Positions 36,147 through 45,891 of a DNA stretch of 64,000 nucleotides are shown here, piece by piece. Location of the stretch: contig NZ_AP018686.1 in the NCBI RefSeq assembly GCF_002218045.2, positions 1,105,910 through 1,169,909 on the forward strand, in the 5' to 3' direction. The translations under genes were made by a program, and so were the position numbers. Source of the stretch: Vibrio rumoiensis. Its GTDB lineage: Bacteria > Pseudomonadota > Gammaproteobacteria > Enterobacterales > Vibrionaceae. How positions within the stretch are numbered: the stretch's first letter is position 1; every line of letters starts with the position of its first letter. Below the pieces are notes generated by a model, which searched no databases, was not told the DNA's origin, and saw only the letters and a list, made by a program, of their open reading frames with translations.

Positions 36147-37406
36147 TTACAGCCCCATGCCTTTTTTACCAATGCTGTTTAACATGTCAAAAGTAAAACG
36201 GCCTTGCCAATCTTGCTCATAATGTTCTCGTGGGAAGTCAGGCGGTGACAACCCATCTTTGAGTGAGGATTGGATCTGCTCGGCATACTTTTTATTTTTA
36301 GGACACATTGGCGCGGCAGGAATATACATAACATTCCCCCAACCTTTTTGATCTTCCACAGGAGCCACAGAATGAATCACATCGCAGTGCCACCATACAG
36401 AATCCCCCGCTTGCAACTCAGGAATACTGCACAAACCTTTAATCAAATGTGGGTGCCATTGCTCTGAAATAGGCAACACATGACCGGGTGTGACGCCACA
36501 TAGTTCATCTTCTGGCACATCATCCAGTAAAGGGCGCAATAGAATGTATGCCATCGCTTCAGGTACTGGCACTACGTGTAATAAGCCTTGATTCAAGCTC
36601 ATATCAGACAACGCCGTCCAGCCTTGAAAAGTACGAAATACCGAACATTTGGTGGTGTAATCAACGCTATATTCATTCACCTCTGGTCGGTGCGCTGCAT
36701 CCCAAGGGTCATATTGATCAAATTGATTAGTAAAGATTTTCTCAAATACTTTTTGATATTCAGGCAATAACCAGCGTTCTAGTGCCCCAGAATCCGTATG
36801 CGCCCCTAAGCCATTAGACGTCGTACCCGGTAAACGTCGACGAATACGATCGGGGTAAATCACACTCACATCAGGGTCGAACCATGCGCCGTTATCGCCT
36901 TCAAACTTCCATAAGCGATTTAAAAACGATTGAATCGACGCCATTTGCTCGCTTTGTCGCGCTTTCATTTGGCTTTCAGACCAATAAATTGGATAAATTT
37001 CTGGCTTCGAGGCTTCTAAAGTACCGAAGAAGTTATCCCCCGGCCCTCTATAGATTTCATCGAATTGATTATTATCTAGATAATCCAGCACGCCTTTATC
37101 CATGGCAAGCGCTTCATCTCGTGCGAACGTTTGACGCACAACTAAACAGCCACGACGTTTGATCTGCGCGATCACCTCCGGTGACACGTTTCCTTGTTGT
37201 AAATCGGCTTGGCTGATCTCCGGCCATGCACTACCGTTGATTTTTTCTTCTTCACGTGCCGCTGCCAATTCCGTTTCAATCTTATCGCACACTTGTTTGA
37301 ATAAAGCATCGACATCGCCAATTTGCTTTTTCAAGGTACGTTTCATGTCAACGATGTTCTTTTTGTAATCGGTAGGGAGTTCTTTCGAGGTAAATGAGGC
37401 CGACAT
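36147..37406 (-). CDS. DUF1479 protein (YbiU-like), probable Fe(II)/2-oxoglutarate oxygenase fold
   Basis: 419 residues, matching DUF1479/YbiU in length and pattern (GCLVVRQTFARDEALAMDKG; GDNFFGTLEASKPEIYPIYW). A facial-triad-like HxD is seen in LGAHTDSGALERWL, with a later histidine in WWHCDVIHSVAPV, consistent with a cupin/2-oxoglutarate-dependent oxygenase. Substrate unknown. It is divergent from the YciT-like DeoR gene, which could regulate it. Confidence 0.82.
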   Translation of the reverse strand: MSASFTSKELPTDYKKNIVDMKRTLKKQIGDVDALFKQVCDKIETELAAAREEEKINGSAWPEISQADLQQGNVSPEVIAQIKRRGCLVVRQTFARDEALAMDKGVLDYLDNNQFDEIYRGPGDNFFGTLEASKPEIYPIYWSESQMKARQSEQMASIQSFLNRLWKFEGDNGAWFDPDVSVIYPDRIRRRLPGTTSNGLGAHTDSGALERWLLPEYQKVFEKIFTNQFDQYDPWDAAHRPEVNEYSVDYTTKCSVFRTFQGWTALSDMSLNQGLLHVVPVPEAMAYILLRPLLDDVPEDELCGVTPGHVLPISEQWHPHLIKGLCSIPELQAGDSVWWHCDVIHSVAPVEDQKGWGNVMYIPAAPMCPKNKKYAEQIQSSLKDGLSPPDFPREHYEQDWQGRFTFDMLNSIGKKGMGL

Positions 37407-37757
37407 ATTGCTCTCCTAATGTATTGCGCCCAATGATCGCTCAGCAACAAGATTAAACTTCAAATGAAAGTTAATCTTACTTCAAAAGAAAGTCAAACAG
37501 GAAGTTTACATTGTGATCACACTTTAGAAACAAAAGAGAGCAGATAGAGAAAGGGTTGCATACACAGTATAAAGAATACAAGCAATCACAAGGGATAATG
37601 GTTCATTTGATCGTTATATTAATTTTGTTTCTCAACTTATTATCGACACCAAACAGCGTCATCTTCCGAAGCAAGTATCATTATTAACAACTCACGAGGT
37701 TTCAAATGAAATAAAGAAACTCTATAATAGGGCCTCTTCTTTAATATGGACAATGCA
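37407..37757. other. Divergent intergenic region, DUF1479 / yciT-like
   Basis: About 350 bp, AT-rich, no gene. It should contain both promoters. A degenerate parS2-like sequence at 37505-37517 (two mismatches in 13) was not counted as a site. No DeoR operator was identified. Confidence 0.5.
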
Positions 37758-38498
37758 ATGAACCCAAGACACAGCCAAATCGTTCAAATGGTAAACGAAA
37801 ACAAGCGGATACAAGTGAGTGATTTATCAGAAATGATTGGGGTATCTGGGGTGACGATTCGTCAGGATTTAAACTACCTTGAAAGTGAAGGCCATTTAAA
37901 ACGAGTACACGGCGCAGCAATCGCCCTACAAAGCGATGATATTGATAGCCGCTTAACCGTCAGTTTTGAAATCAAACAAGCATTGGCTAACAAAGCAGCG
38001 GGGTTAGTCGCTCCTAATGAAACGGTATTAATTGAAGGTGGCAGTGCCAACGCACTTTTAGCCAAAACTCTGGCTGAGCGTGGCGATGTGACTATTATTA
38101 CCCCTTCGGCCTACATTGCGCATTTATTAAAAAACACCTCAGCGAACATCATATTGTTGGGCGGTGTTTTTCAACATCAAGGCGAAAGCTTAGTTGGCCC
38201 TCTGACCAAACTCTGTATTGAACATGTTCATTTTAGCACCGCATTTTTAGGCGTTGATGGTTATCACCCAGACACCGGATTTACCAGCCGAGATATGATG
38301 CGTGCTGATATCGCCTCAAGTATTCTCGCTAAACAACGCCGCAATATTGTGCTGACCGATTCAAGCAAATTTGGCCAAATATTCCCATCTAGCATAGGAA
38401 AATCTGACCAAATTTCGATTGTCTTAACCGATGATAACGCCAATTCAGAGCAGTTAGACTCATTACGCAATATGGGTGTTGAGGTTATTTTAGGATAG
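37758..38498 (+). CDS. yciT: DeoR-family regulator, YciT-like
   Basis: 246 residues from the ATG at 37758 (MNPRHSQIVQMV), chosen to match the YciT N-terminus; an in-frame ATG lies at 37746. The DeoR helix-turn-helix (VSDLSEMIGVSGVTIRQDLN) is followed by the sugar-phosphate-sensing DeoRC domain (SAYIAHLLKNTSANIILLGG; STAFLGVDGYHPDTGFTSRD), which aligns with E. coli YciT throughout. Probably senses a phosphorylated metabolite. Confidence 0.85.
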   Translation: MNPRHSQIVQMVNENKRIQVSDLSEMIGVSGVTIRQDLNYLESEGHLKRVHGAAIALQSDDIDSRLTVSFEIKQALANKAAGLVAPNETVLIEGGSANALLAKTLAERGDVTIITPSAYIAHLLKNTSANIILLGGVFQHQGESLVGPLTKLCIEHVHFSTAFLGVDGYHPDTGFTSRDMMRADIASSILAKQRRNIVLTDSSKFGQIFPSSIGKSDQISIVLTDDNANSEQLDSLRNMGVEVILG

Positions 38499-38511
38499 TC
38501 TCAGATTCGGA

Positions 38512-40143
38512 TCACTGCTCATTAAACCAACGAGGCACCATCACGTTCAATGAACGCGGTTGAGTACGAATAGTTAATTTCTTGGTTTCATATAACTCAC
38601 CATCAATGACATATTTAAAAGCCATCTCACTCGATATGGTGACTTCTTTGGCTTGCTTATGCACAAACCCCATTGGCTCAGCGGTAGGTAATAAATTTGA
38701 TACCGCCAGTTCAGATAACGATAAGATCCGCCCCGCCACACTTTGATGACTTGGCATATAGGTAATATCTAAAATTCCGTCTTGTAAATCAGGCTCTCCC
38801 CCACCTTGCGCGAGTAATGTCGTAAAAGGCGCGGCATTGGCTATCACTAAACTGCTCACTTCTAACACTTGAGGGGACTGCTTATCTAAACTCACTTCAA
38901 CATTTAAGGTTTCGTTGTTAGCAATTGCCCCCCATAAACCTTTTAAATAAGCCAACTGACCATCATTATTTTTTTGTTCGCGTTCTGCGTATTCAATCAT
39001 TTGTTGCTCAAACCCAATCCCAGCTACTAGCAGCATGAGATCTTGATTACATAAAGCAGTATCTATTTGAGTCACTTCGCCTTGCAAAATTGCCCCACAG
39101 GCGGTTTCAACCGGGATAATTTTATTTTCAATGCCATACAATACATGACATAAAGCATTCGCCGTACCTAATGGCAAAATGCCCAGTACAATATCAGAAT
39201 GAACCAATTGGCTCGCCACTTCTGTTACTGTGCCATCTCCCCCGCCTGCAACAATCAAGGAAGCCCCGGAGTTAATCGCTTCTTTCGCTAACTCTGTTGC
39301 GGACATTTCAGGCGTGGTTTCTCGTATTTCGACTTGATACTTTTCTTTAAATTTTTCAATGATTTCGTCTTTATACGTTCCCCACTTTCCCCCACCGGAA
39401 ACAGGGTTAACAATCAACCAGGCTGTCTGTTCAGAAACTAATGCTTGTTGTTTATCGAGTTGCTTTAACATTCTCATCTGCTCCTTATTCAGGTTGGCCG
39501 TGCTTCGTATCGATTGGATTTTTTTCATTACATCTTCGATGCTCATTCTTGGATAACGACGCAATAAATACGCAGCCAATACGAATACCGAACGCCCTCG
39601 CCCAAGCGCACAATGCACCACGACTTTTTTAGAATCCGCTAATTGAACATCCATCCAGTCCAATGCTTTTAATAATTTACGCTTTGATGGCACTTTATGG
39701 TCAAGAACAGGCAAATTAAAATAATCAAAGTCACGTTCAGCTTTACGACTTTGTAAGCCATGAAACTCCGCAGTGATATCTAAAATACTGGTAATGCCTT
39801 GTGCTTTTAACTCTTTAAGGTCTTTAGTCAATAAACGTCGCGCTAGATACAGTTGAGGATCAATGCGTTGAATAGGTGCTACTGAATCATGAGTGCGTGC
39901 CCAATAATTATAGTAATGCGCGCCAATTAAAAAGGGAGCCAGAATCAGTTGAATACTGTTAGGAATAACGCCATTAGGTTTTTTACGAAATAAATGAGGG
40001 AAATTACAAAGGTAAGCAATACTGACGACAGACAATGATAAAGCAATCCATGCGAGAGGAATCGACAGCCAAAAGTTCGGGCACAATAATGCCAAAACAT
40101 AAAATAGAATGCTGCCTGCAATATAATACTTGGTGACGACCAT
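38512..40143 (-). CDS. Fusion of dual-specificity phosphatase and diacylglycerol/lipid kinase domains
   Basis: 543 residues from the ATG at 40143, which has GAGGGAGATAAG upstream (frame opens at 40173). Order: two or more N-terminal membrane helices (about 5-60); a cysteine phosphatase domain with CX5R signature HCALGRGRS (Cys about 178, Arg about 184); and a YegS/DGK-type kinase domain with VNPVSGGGKWG, GGGDGTVTEVA (about 299-309) and GTANALC. The same chain thus carries phosphatase and lipid kinase signatures, suggesting a membrane lipid-phosphate role. Substrates are unknown. Confidence 0.85.
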   Translation of the reverse strand: MVVTKYYIAGSILFYVLALLCPNFWLSIPLAWIALSLSVVSIAYLCNFPHLFRKKPNGVIPNSIQLILAPFLIGAHYYNYWARTHDSVAPIQRIDPQLYLARRLLTKDLKELKAQGITSILDITAEFHGLQSRKAERDFDYFNLPVLDHKVPSKRKLLKALDWMDVQLADSKKVVVHCALGRGRSVFVLAAYLLRRYPRMSIEDVMKKIQSIRSTANLNKEQMRMLKQLDKQQALVSEQTAWLIVNPVSGGGKWGTYKDEIIEKFKEKYQVEIRETTPEMSATELAKEAINSGASLIVAGGGDGTVTEVASQLVHSDIVLGILPLGTANALCHVLYGIENKIIPVETACGAILQGEVTQIDTALCNQDLMLLVAGIGFEQQMIEYAEREQKNNDGQLAYLKGLWGAIANNETLNVEVSLDKQSPQVLEVSSLVIANAAPFTTLLAQGGGEPDLQDGILDITYMPSHQSVAGRILSLSELAVSNLLPTAEPMGFVHKQAKEVTISSEMAFKYVIDGELYETKKLTIRTQPRSLNVMVPRWFNEQ

Positions 40144-40722
40144 CTTATCTCCCTCAACGATTGATATAGACAAACCTTAACATTAGCCTGTGTGCCCTGC
40201 CTTGATTATTTTCAATATAGCCATGTCATAGGCCAATACTCCCGTGATTTAGCACAAAAGAGAAACCGACATTAAAACCGTTATAATTGCATGAAATAAC
40301 AAACAAAAATTAGTTTCCCTTCTCACAAATCTACAACAAAAAAATCTTATCGAAACCATAAAATTATTCTGATTTACTATTTAAAAATTCGTTTTATTAT
40401 CCGCATGTTCTTCGCAAGAAAGTACCAACCGCCGCACTCAAACTGTTAACATTTACAGTGTAAACAGCCCATTTTAGTGTCGCTATTCGTTAACGCAAGG
40501 TTAATGGGCGCAGGTTGCAAATCTACGAGTTTGGATGATTCTCCCTTCATGCATCCAACTCAGAAAACGTCATATTGAATCTTCAATTATTAAATTAATT
40601 TATGTTCAACCTGACTCAAATCAGTTATCTCCCAAGGCTAAAATCAGAAGGAATACTGGCTATAAGCTAGGTTGGTGGGCAATACATACGGATCCTATCG
40701 ATCCACCATTTTGGACTTTGAC
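40144..40722. other. Intergenic region with parS2 site and pot promoter
   Basis: 579 bp between the divergent lipid kinase and potF. It contains a parS2 site at 40451-40465 and a small hairpin GGATC/GATCC (about 40690-40704) in the potF leader. No gene is credible. Confidence 0.6.
40451..40465. other. parS2-type centromere site
   Basis: ATTTACAGTGTAAAC, perfect to the parS2 core TTTACANTGTAAA; intergenic. Confidence 0.85.
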
Positions 40723-41847
40723 ATGTCTTTTAAAAATGCTGTGTTAGCTGCATCAATAACGGTGACAACCATTTTCACCGCGACTGCACTGTTTACATCA
40801 CCAAAAAGTTTCGCTCAAGATGAGCAAGTTCTACACGTTTATAACTGGAGCAGCTACATCGCGCCAAATACCATCTCTGACTTTGAAAAAGAAACGGGGA
40901 TTAAAGTGGTATATGACGTATTTGATAGCAACGAAGTACTGGAAGCCAAATTACTTGCAGGTCGTTCTGGTTATGATGTTGTGGTGCCATCAAATAACTT
41001 TTTAGCCAAACAAATTCGCGCAGGTGTTTTCCAAAAATTAGATCGTACTCAATTACCTAATTGGAAAAACTTGAACCCAGAATTATTAAATGCGCTATCG
41101 CCAAGTGACCCTGGCAACTTATATGCCATGCCTTACTTGTGGGGCACAATCGGTTTTGCCTACAACATTGATAAAGTGCAAAAAGCACTCGGTGATGATA
41201 TGCCAACCGATTCATGGGATTTAGTGTTTAACCCACAGTACATGGAAAAACTAAAATCTTGCGGGGTGTCATTCTTGGATTCACCAACAGAAATGTTACC
41301 TGCGGCATTAAATTACTTGGGATTAGATACTGGCACGCAAAAACCCGAAGACATAAAACAAGCAGAAGCGTTGTTCTTGTCTATTCGTGAAAACGTGACT
41401 TATTTCCACTCGTCTAAATATATCTCTGATTTAGCGAATGGCGATATTTGTGTGGCAGTCGGTTATTCCAATGATTTATTTATTGCTCGTGACCGCGCAG
41501 AAGAAGCGAACAATGGCAATAAGATTGAATACGTTATTCCGAAAGAAGGTGCAGGCAGCTACTTTGACATGATGGCCATTCCGGCTGATGCACAAAATGT
41601 AAAAGCGGCTCATGCATTTTTAAATTACTTAATGAAACCTGAAGTGATTGCCAACATTACGAACGAAGTCAGCGCGGCTAACGGTAACCAAGCGGCGACC
41701 CCGTTTGTCAACGAAGCAATTCGTAATAACGCTGGGATTTACCCAGATGAAGCAACACTAAAAAATATATACACGATCAGCGATCTACCAGCCAAAGCTC
41801 AACGTGTAATGACACGTACTTGGACCAAGATCAAAACCGGTCGATAA
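40723..41847 (+). CDS. potF: Putrescine-binding periplasmic protein PotF
   Basis: 374 residues from the ATG at 40723 with a signal peptide ending near SFA-QDE. It aligns with PotF: LHVYNWSSYIAPNTISDFEK, VVYDVFDSNEVLEAKLLAGR, LKSCGVSFLDSPTEM, YFHSSKYISDLANGDICVAV. PotF, rather than PotD, is supported by the FDSNEVLE and KSCGVSFLD segments. It binds putrescine and delivers it to PotHI. A terminator follows before potG. Confidence 0.92.
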   Translation: MSFKNAVLAASITVTTIFTATALFTSPKSFAQDEQVLHVYNWSSYIAPNTISDFEKETGIKVVYDVFDSNEVLEAKLLAGRSGYDVVVPSNNFLAKQIRAGVFQKLDRTQLPNWKNLNPELLNALSPSDPGNLYAMPYLWGTIGFAYNIDKVQKALGDDMPTDSWDLVFNPQYMEKLKSCGVSFLDSPTEMLPAALNYLGLDTGTQKPEDIKQAEALFLSIRENVTYFHSSKYISDLANGDICVAVGYSNDLFIARDRAEEANNGNKIEYVIPKEGAGSYFDMMAIPADAQNVKAAHAFLNYLMKPEVIANITNEVSAANGNQAATPFVNEAIRNNAGIYPDEATLKNIYTISDLPAKAQRVMTRTWTKIKTGR

Positions 41848-41869
41848 CGCCGAAAACCTACGTGTGATT

Positions 41870-41897
41870 AAGGCGTCCACACTCGGACGCCTTTTTA
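41870..41897 (+). terminator. Intra-operon terminator between potF and potG
   Basis: AAGGCGTCC (41870-41878) and GGACGCCTT (41885-41893) with a six-base loop, then a T-run. It probably lowers potGHI expression relative to the binding protein. Confidence 0.88.
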
Positions 41898-41927
41898 TTT
41901 TAAGCAAAATTTTGAAGAGAGTTGTAG

Positions 41928-43079
41928 ATGACTATCACTTCCAGTGCCTACAAAAAAGCATTAGAGCGTCAATCAAAGCCGAAAGAAATCTTGGTGAAAA
42001 TTGACCGTGTAAGCAAACAATTTGACGACACACTTGCCGTCGATAACGTCTCACTCACCATTAATAAAGGTGAGATTTTTGCTCTACTCGGTGGTTCAGG
42101 TTCAGGTAAATCAACTCTACTTCGTATGTTAGCGGGATTTGAGAAACCCACCGAAGGACGCATTATTTTAGACGGTGTCGATATTACCGACATGGCGCCT
42201 TATGACCGCCCGATTAATATGATGTTTCAGTCATACGCATTGTTTCCACACATGAGCGTTGAACAAAATATTGCCTTTGGATTAAAGCAAGATGCGCTAC
42301 CAAAAGATGAAATCAAAGCTCGTGTAGATGAGATGCTGAAACTGGTTCACATGACGCAATACGCAAAACGTAAACCCCACCAACTATCTGGTGGTCAACG
42401 TCAGCGTGTCGCGTTGGCTCGCTCACTGGCGAAACGTCCAAAGCTATTACTGTTAGATGAACCAATGGGCGCATTGGATAAAAAACTGCGCTCACAAATG
42501 CAATTAGAATTGGTTGAAATTATCGAACGTGTTGGCGTGACCTGTGTGATGGTAACCCACGATCAAGAAGAAGCAATGACCATGGCGCAACGCGTTGCCA
42601 TTATGCACTTAGGCTGCATTGAGCAAATCGGTAGCCCGATGGACATATACGAAACGCCAGTTAACCGTTTGGTGTGTGAGTTTATTGGTAACGTAAACCT
42701 ATTCGATGGCATGTTGGTAGAAGATGAACAAGATCATGCCACGATTGCCTGTGTCGATTTACCTCAACCAATCTATGTTGGTCACGGTATTAGTACCCAA
42801 GCAGAAAACAAAAAAGTGACGTATGCACTGCGTCCAGAAAAGTTGTTGATCAGCACCACGCTGCCAGATGATTTAATTCATCCCGACTTTAACTGGACAA
42901 CCGGCAAAGTGTACGACATTGCGTATTTAGGTGGCTCTTCGATGTATCACATCCAATTGCCGTCAGGAAAAATTGTACAAGCGTTTATTGCCAACGCAGT
43001 CCGCCACGTCAAACGCCCAACATGGGAAGATGAAGTGTATTTGTACTGGGAAGATGACAGTGGTGTGGTTTTACAGTGA
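41928..43079 (+). CDS. potG: Putrescine importer ATPase PotG
   Basis: 383 residues: Walker A LLGGSGSGKSTLL, Q-loop MMFQSYALFPHMSVEQNIAF, signature LSGGQRQRVAL, Walker B LLLLDEPMGALD, H-loop VTHDQEEA, and a C-terminal TOBE-type domain (ALRPEKLLI). It energises PotHI. It overlaps potH by 4 bp. Confidence 0.94.
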   Translation: MTITSSAYKKALERQSKPKEILVKIDRVSKQFDDTLAVDNVSLTINKGEIFALLGGSGSGKSTLLRMLAGFEKPTEGRIILDGVDITDMAPYDRPINMMFQSYALFPHMSVEQNIAFGLKQDALPKDEIKARVDEMLKLVHMTQYAKRKPHQLSGGQRQRVALARSLAKRPKLLLLDEPMGALDKKLRSQMQLELVEIIERVGVTCVMVTHDQEEAMTMAQRVAIMHLGCIEQIGSPMDIYETPVNRLVCEFIGNVNLFDGMLVEDEQDHATIACVDLPQPIYVGHGISTQAENKKVTYALRPEKLLISTTLPDDLIHPDFNWTTGKVYDIAYLGGSSMYHIQLPSGKIVQAFIANAVRHVKRPTWEDEVYLYWEDDSGVVLQ

Positions 43080-44086
43080 GTGAGCCGCTTTTAAAACATC
43101 AGCAAGCTCAACCTCAACGAATTTCAGGCGAAAGTGGTATGAATCAAGCAGTAGCCAATGCAAAGGTAGCAACCAACAAAGATAACCTGTGCAAGAAATG
43201 GCAATTAGATAAAAAAATTGGGCGTAAGCTGGTCATTGGGATCCCATTCTTTTGGCTATTTACCTTCTTTTTATTACCGTTTGTGATTGTGCTTAAAATT
43301 AGCTTCTCACAAGCTGATGTCGCCATACCGCCGTATACCGAGCTCGTCAGTTGGGCGGATGAACAACTGACTATTTTGCTCAATATGGGCAACTATTTAT
43401 TGCTCAGTGCAGATGAGTTGTACCTAGCAGCTTACTTAAGCTCGTTAAAAATGGCGCTGATCAGCACATTGGCATGTTTGCTGATCGGTTACCCAATGGC
43501 GTATGCGATTTCTAAAGCAAAAAAAGAAACGCAAACCATTTTATTGCTTTTGATCATGATGCCAACGTGGACAGCGATTTTGATCCGAGTATATGCATGG
43601 ATGGGGATATTAAGTAATAACGGACTATTGAATGGCTTCTTATTACACCTTGGTGTGATCAGCCAGCCATTGCATATTTTAAATACGGATTTAGCGGTGT
43701 ATATCGGTATTGTTTACTCATACTTGCCGTTTATGGTTTTGCCACTGTACGCCAACTTATCCAAGCATGATCACAGCTTACTAGAAGCAGCATCAGACTT
43801 AGGTTGTCGTAATGTCTCAACTTTCTGGCAAATCACGGTTCCGCTATCAAAAGGCGGCATCATTGCAGGTTGTATGTTGGTGTTTATTCCTGTAGTTGGT
43901 GAGTTTGTGATCCCTGAGTTATTAGGCGGACCAGACACCTTGATGATTGGTAAAGTGTTGTGGCAAGAGTTTTTCAATAATCGCGATTGGCCGGTAGCGG
44001 CAGCACTCGCAGTGATCATGTTGGTGATTCTGATGATCCCAATTATTTTCTTTAACCGCACTCAAGCCAAAGAGCTGCAAGGCTAA
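43076..44086 (+). CDS. potH: Putrescine importer permease PotH
   Basis: 336 residues. The N-terminal soluble extension of about 45 residues may be longer than in relatives; an in-frame Met occurs at 43139. Six membrane helices, an EAA loop (LLEAASDLGCRNVSTFWQIT) and VPVVGEFVIPELLGGP-like terminal segments are typical. It overlaps potG by 4 bp, forming the channel with PotI. Confidence 0.92.
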   Translation: MSEPLLKHQQAQPQRISGESGMNQAVANAKVATNKDNLCKKWQLDKKIGRKLVIGIPFFWLFTFFLLPFVIVLKISFSQADVAIPPYTELVSWADEQLTILLNMGNYLLLSADELYLAAYLSSLKMALISTLACLLIGYPMAYAISKAKKETQTILLLLIMMPTWTAILIRVYAWMGILSNNGLLNGFLLHLGVISQPLHILNTDLAVYIGIVYSYLPFMVLPLYANLSKHDHSLLEAASDLGCRNVSTFWQITVPLSKGGIIAGCMLVFIPVVGEFVIPELLGGPDTLMIGKVLWQEFFNNRDWPVAAALAVIMLVILMIPIIFFNRTQAKELQG

Positions 44087-44113
44087 TCAACCTCAAATGC
44101 GGATAGTTTAGGA

Positions 44114-44962
44114 ATGACAATGAAACGTTTTGGTTTTGCAAATCTAATGTTAGTGCTCGGCCTAGTTTTTATTTACTTGCCGTTAGTTATCATGGTGATT
44201 TACTCATTTAACGCCTCAAAACTAGTGACAGTATGGGGCGGCTGGTCAACGCAATGGTATGGCTCGCTATGGCAAAACACCCAATTAATGAGCGCGGTAT
44301 TTCGCTCGTTAGAAATCGCCTTTTACACCGCTATTTCAGCGGTAGCATTAGGTACCATGGCGGCCTTTGTATTAACGCGTATTCCACGTTTTCACGGTAA
44401 AGCGTTACTGGGCGGTATGGTTACCGCGCCGCTCGTAATGCCAGAGGTGATCACCGGACTTGCATTGCTACTGCTATTTGTCGCCATGAATAACCTAATC
44501 GGTTGGCCTGTAGAGCGCGGCATGATGACCATCTGGATTGCGCATACTACGTTCACCAGTTCGTATGTAGCAATTTTGGTGTCTTCGCGTTTACGTGAAC
44601 TCGATATTTCAATGGAAGAAGCGGCGATGGATTTAGGTGCCAAACCTTGGAAAGTATTTATGCAAATCACCATTCCAATGATTGCCCCTTCATTAGTTGC
44701 TGGTGGCATGATGGCATTTGCCCTATCGTTAGATGATTTAGTGTTGGCAAGTTTTGTGGCAGGCCCTGGCTCAACGACTCTACCAATGGAAATTTTCTCC
44801 TCGGTTCGTTTAGGGGTGAAACCAGAAATCAATGCCATTGCGAGCGTTATTTTATTGTGTGTCTCGTTATTTACCTTCAGCATGTGGTTCATCATGGCAC
44901 GCGCAGAAAAACGCCGTAGAAAAGAAATCTACCAAAGCAAAAAAGCTTTGGTGATGGTCTAA
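44114..44962 (+). CDS. potI: Putrescine importer permease PotI
   Basis: 282 residues, six helices, with the EAA loop (MEEAAMDLGAKPWKVFMQIT) and SLDDLVLASFVAGPGSTTLP, diagnostic of PotC/PotI. The ATG at 44114 follows AGGAATGAC. It is the last gene of potFGHI, with a strong terminator after it. Confidence 0.93.
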   Translation: MTMKRFGFANLMLVLGLVFIYLPLVIMVIYSFNASKLVTVWGGWSTQWYGSLWQNTQLMSAVFRSLEIAFYTAISAVALGTMAAFVLTRIPRFHGKALLGGMVTAPLVMPEVITGLALLLLFVAMNNLIGWPVERGMMTIWIAHTTFTSSYVAILVSSRLRELDISMEEAAMDLGAKPWKVFMQITIPMIAPSLVAGGMMAFALSLDDLVLASFVAGPGSTTLPMEIFSSVRLGVKPEINAIASVILLCVSLFTFSMWFIMARAEKRRRKEIYQSKKALVMV

Positions 44963-44990
44963 AATTAATACGAGTCTATTCGTTTTAATC

Positions 44991-45017
44991 AGGGCTTCAA
45001 GTTAGAAGCCCTTTTTT
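44991..45017 (+). terminator. Terminator of the pot operon
   Basis: AGGGCTTC (44991-44998) and GAAGCCCT (45005-45012), followed by TTTTTT. Confidence 0.92.
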
Positions 45018-45081
45018 ATATGAAAGAGAAAACAATGTTTGAAGGTCTGCAATAGACTCTCTCAAATAAGGTATGATCGCC

Positions 45082-45627
45082 ATGCTGAAAAAAATAGCAT
45101 TAAGTGGTAGCTGTTATTGGTGTATGGAAGCTATTTTTCAATCACTTAAAGGCGTTATTCACGTAAATCAGGGTTGGGTAGCTGAAAAGTCACCGCCAAC
45201 GGATATAGACTCTCAAGACACACAACAACCTTTTTACGAAGCTATCATGGTGAAGTATGATTCCGACATCATATCCGCCGATGTATTGATTGATATTCAC
45301 ATTCATAGCCACAGCAGCACACACCGTCATCCACTACGTCATCGCTACCCAAGCACCGTCTATACCTACACTTGTGATGAACAGTCAGCAATCCGTGCAT
45401 TACTGCAACAAAAAAACGCTGAATTTAATGGTCAGCTCCTCACCCAAGCACAAATTATCGGTCACTTTAAGCCTTCACAACCAAACATGCAGGATTACTT
45501 TTATAACAATCCAGACAAACCATTTTGCCAAACTATTATTTCGCCTAAGCTGAAAAAGTTATTAAGCGAGTTTGGCCAATGGGTAACCCCAGAAAAAGCA
45601 GAACAAATTCATTCACATCAAGACTAA
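45082..45627 (+). CDS. Divergent MsrA-like peptide methionine sulfoxide reductase
   Basis: 181 residues from the ATG at 45082, which sits at a good distance from AAGG; an ATG at 45073 is too close to it. The nucleophile region reads SGSCYWCMEAIFQSLKGV, corresponding to the MsrA motif GCFWG-E. The later TQYRS-type motif is replaced by RHRYPSTVYT. It should reduce Met-S-oxide, but several catalytic neighbours differ from standard MsrA, so activity is uncertain. A His-rich stretch (IHIHSHSSTHRHPLRHR) is unusual. Confidence 0.7.
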   Translation: MLKKIALSGSCYWCMEAIFQSLKGVIHVNQGWVAEKSPPTDIDSQDTQQPFYEAIMVKYDSDIISADVLIDIHIHSHSSTHRHPLRHRYPSTVYTYTCDEQSAIRALLQQKNAEFNGQLLTQAQIIGHFKPSQPNMQDYFYNNPDKPFCQTIISPKLKKLLSEFGQWVTPEKAEQIHSHQD

Positions 45628-45891
45628 AGCTAAATTAACAGCCTATGTTTTAACCTGAACATGGCTAAAAAAAACACGAATCAGACAAACGAAAAAAGAA
45701 TTTGTAACTAGACTTAATAAAGGCAACAAAATGGAACAAAGCCCTTTGCCTATTGTCTTAAAGTTTGTTAGCTTGAAAGAACAGTGACGAACCTCTAAAG
45801 CAATTAGGCTTTTGAATAACAATCACTTATGGATATGAAATCCGCATTTTGCCTTGTATTTTCAAGGCGCTTCAACAGGAAGGTATTGTGT

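Noticed and set aside
37505..37517. Possible sixth parS2 site (TTTACATTGTGAT)
   Set aside because: Two of 13 core positions differ and the palindrome is broken.
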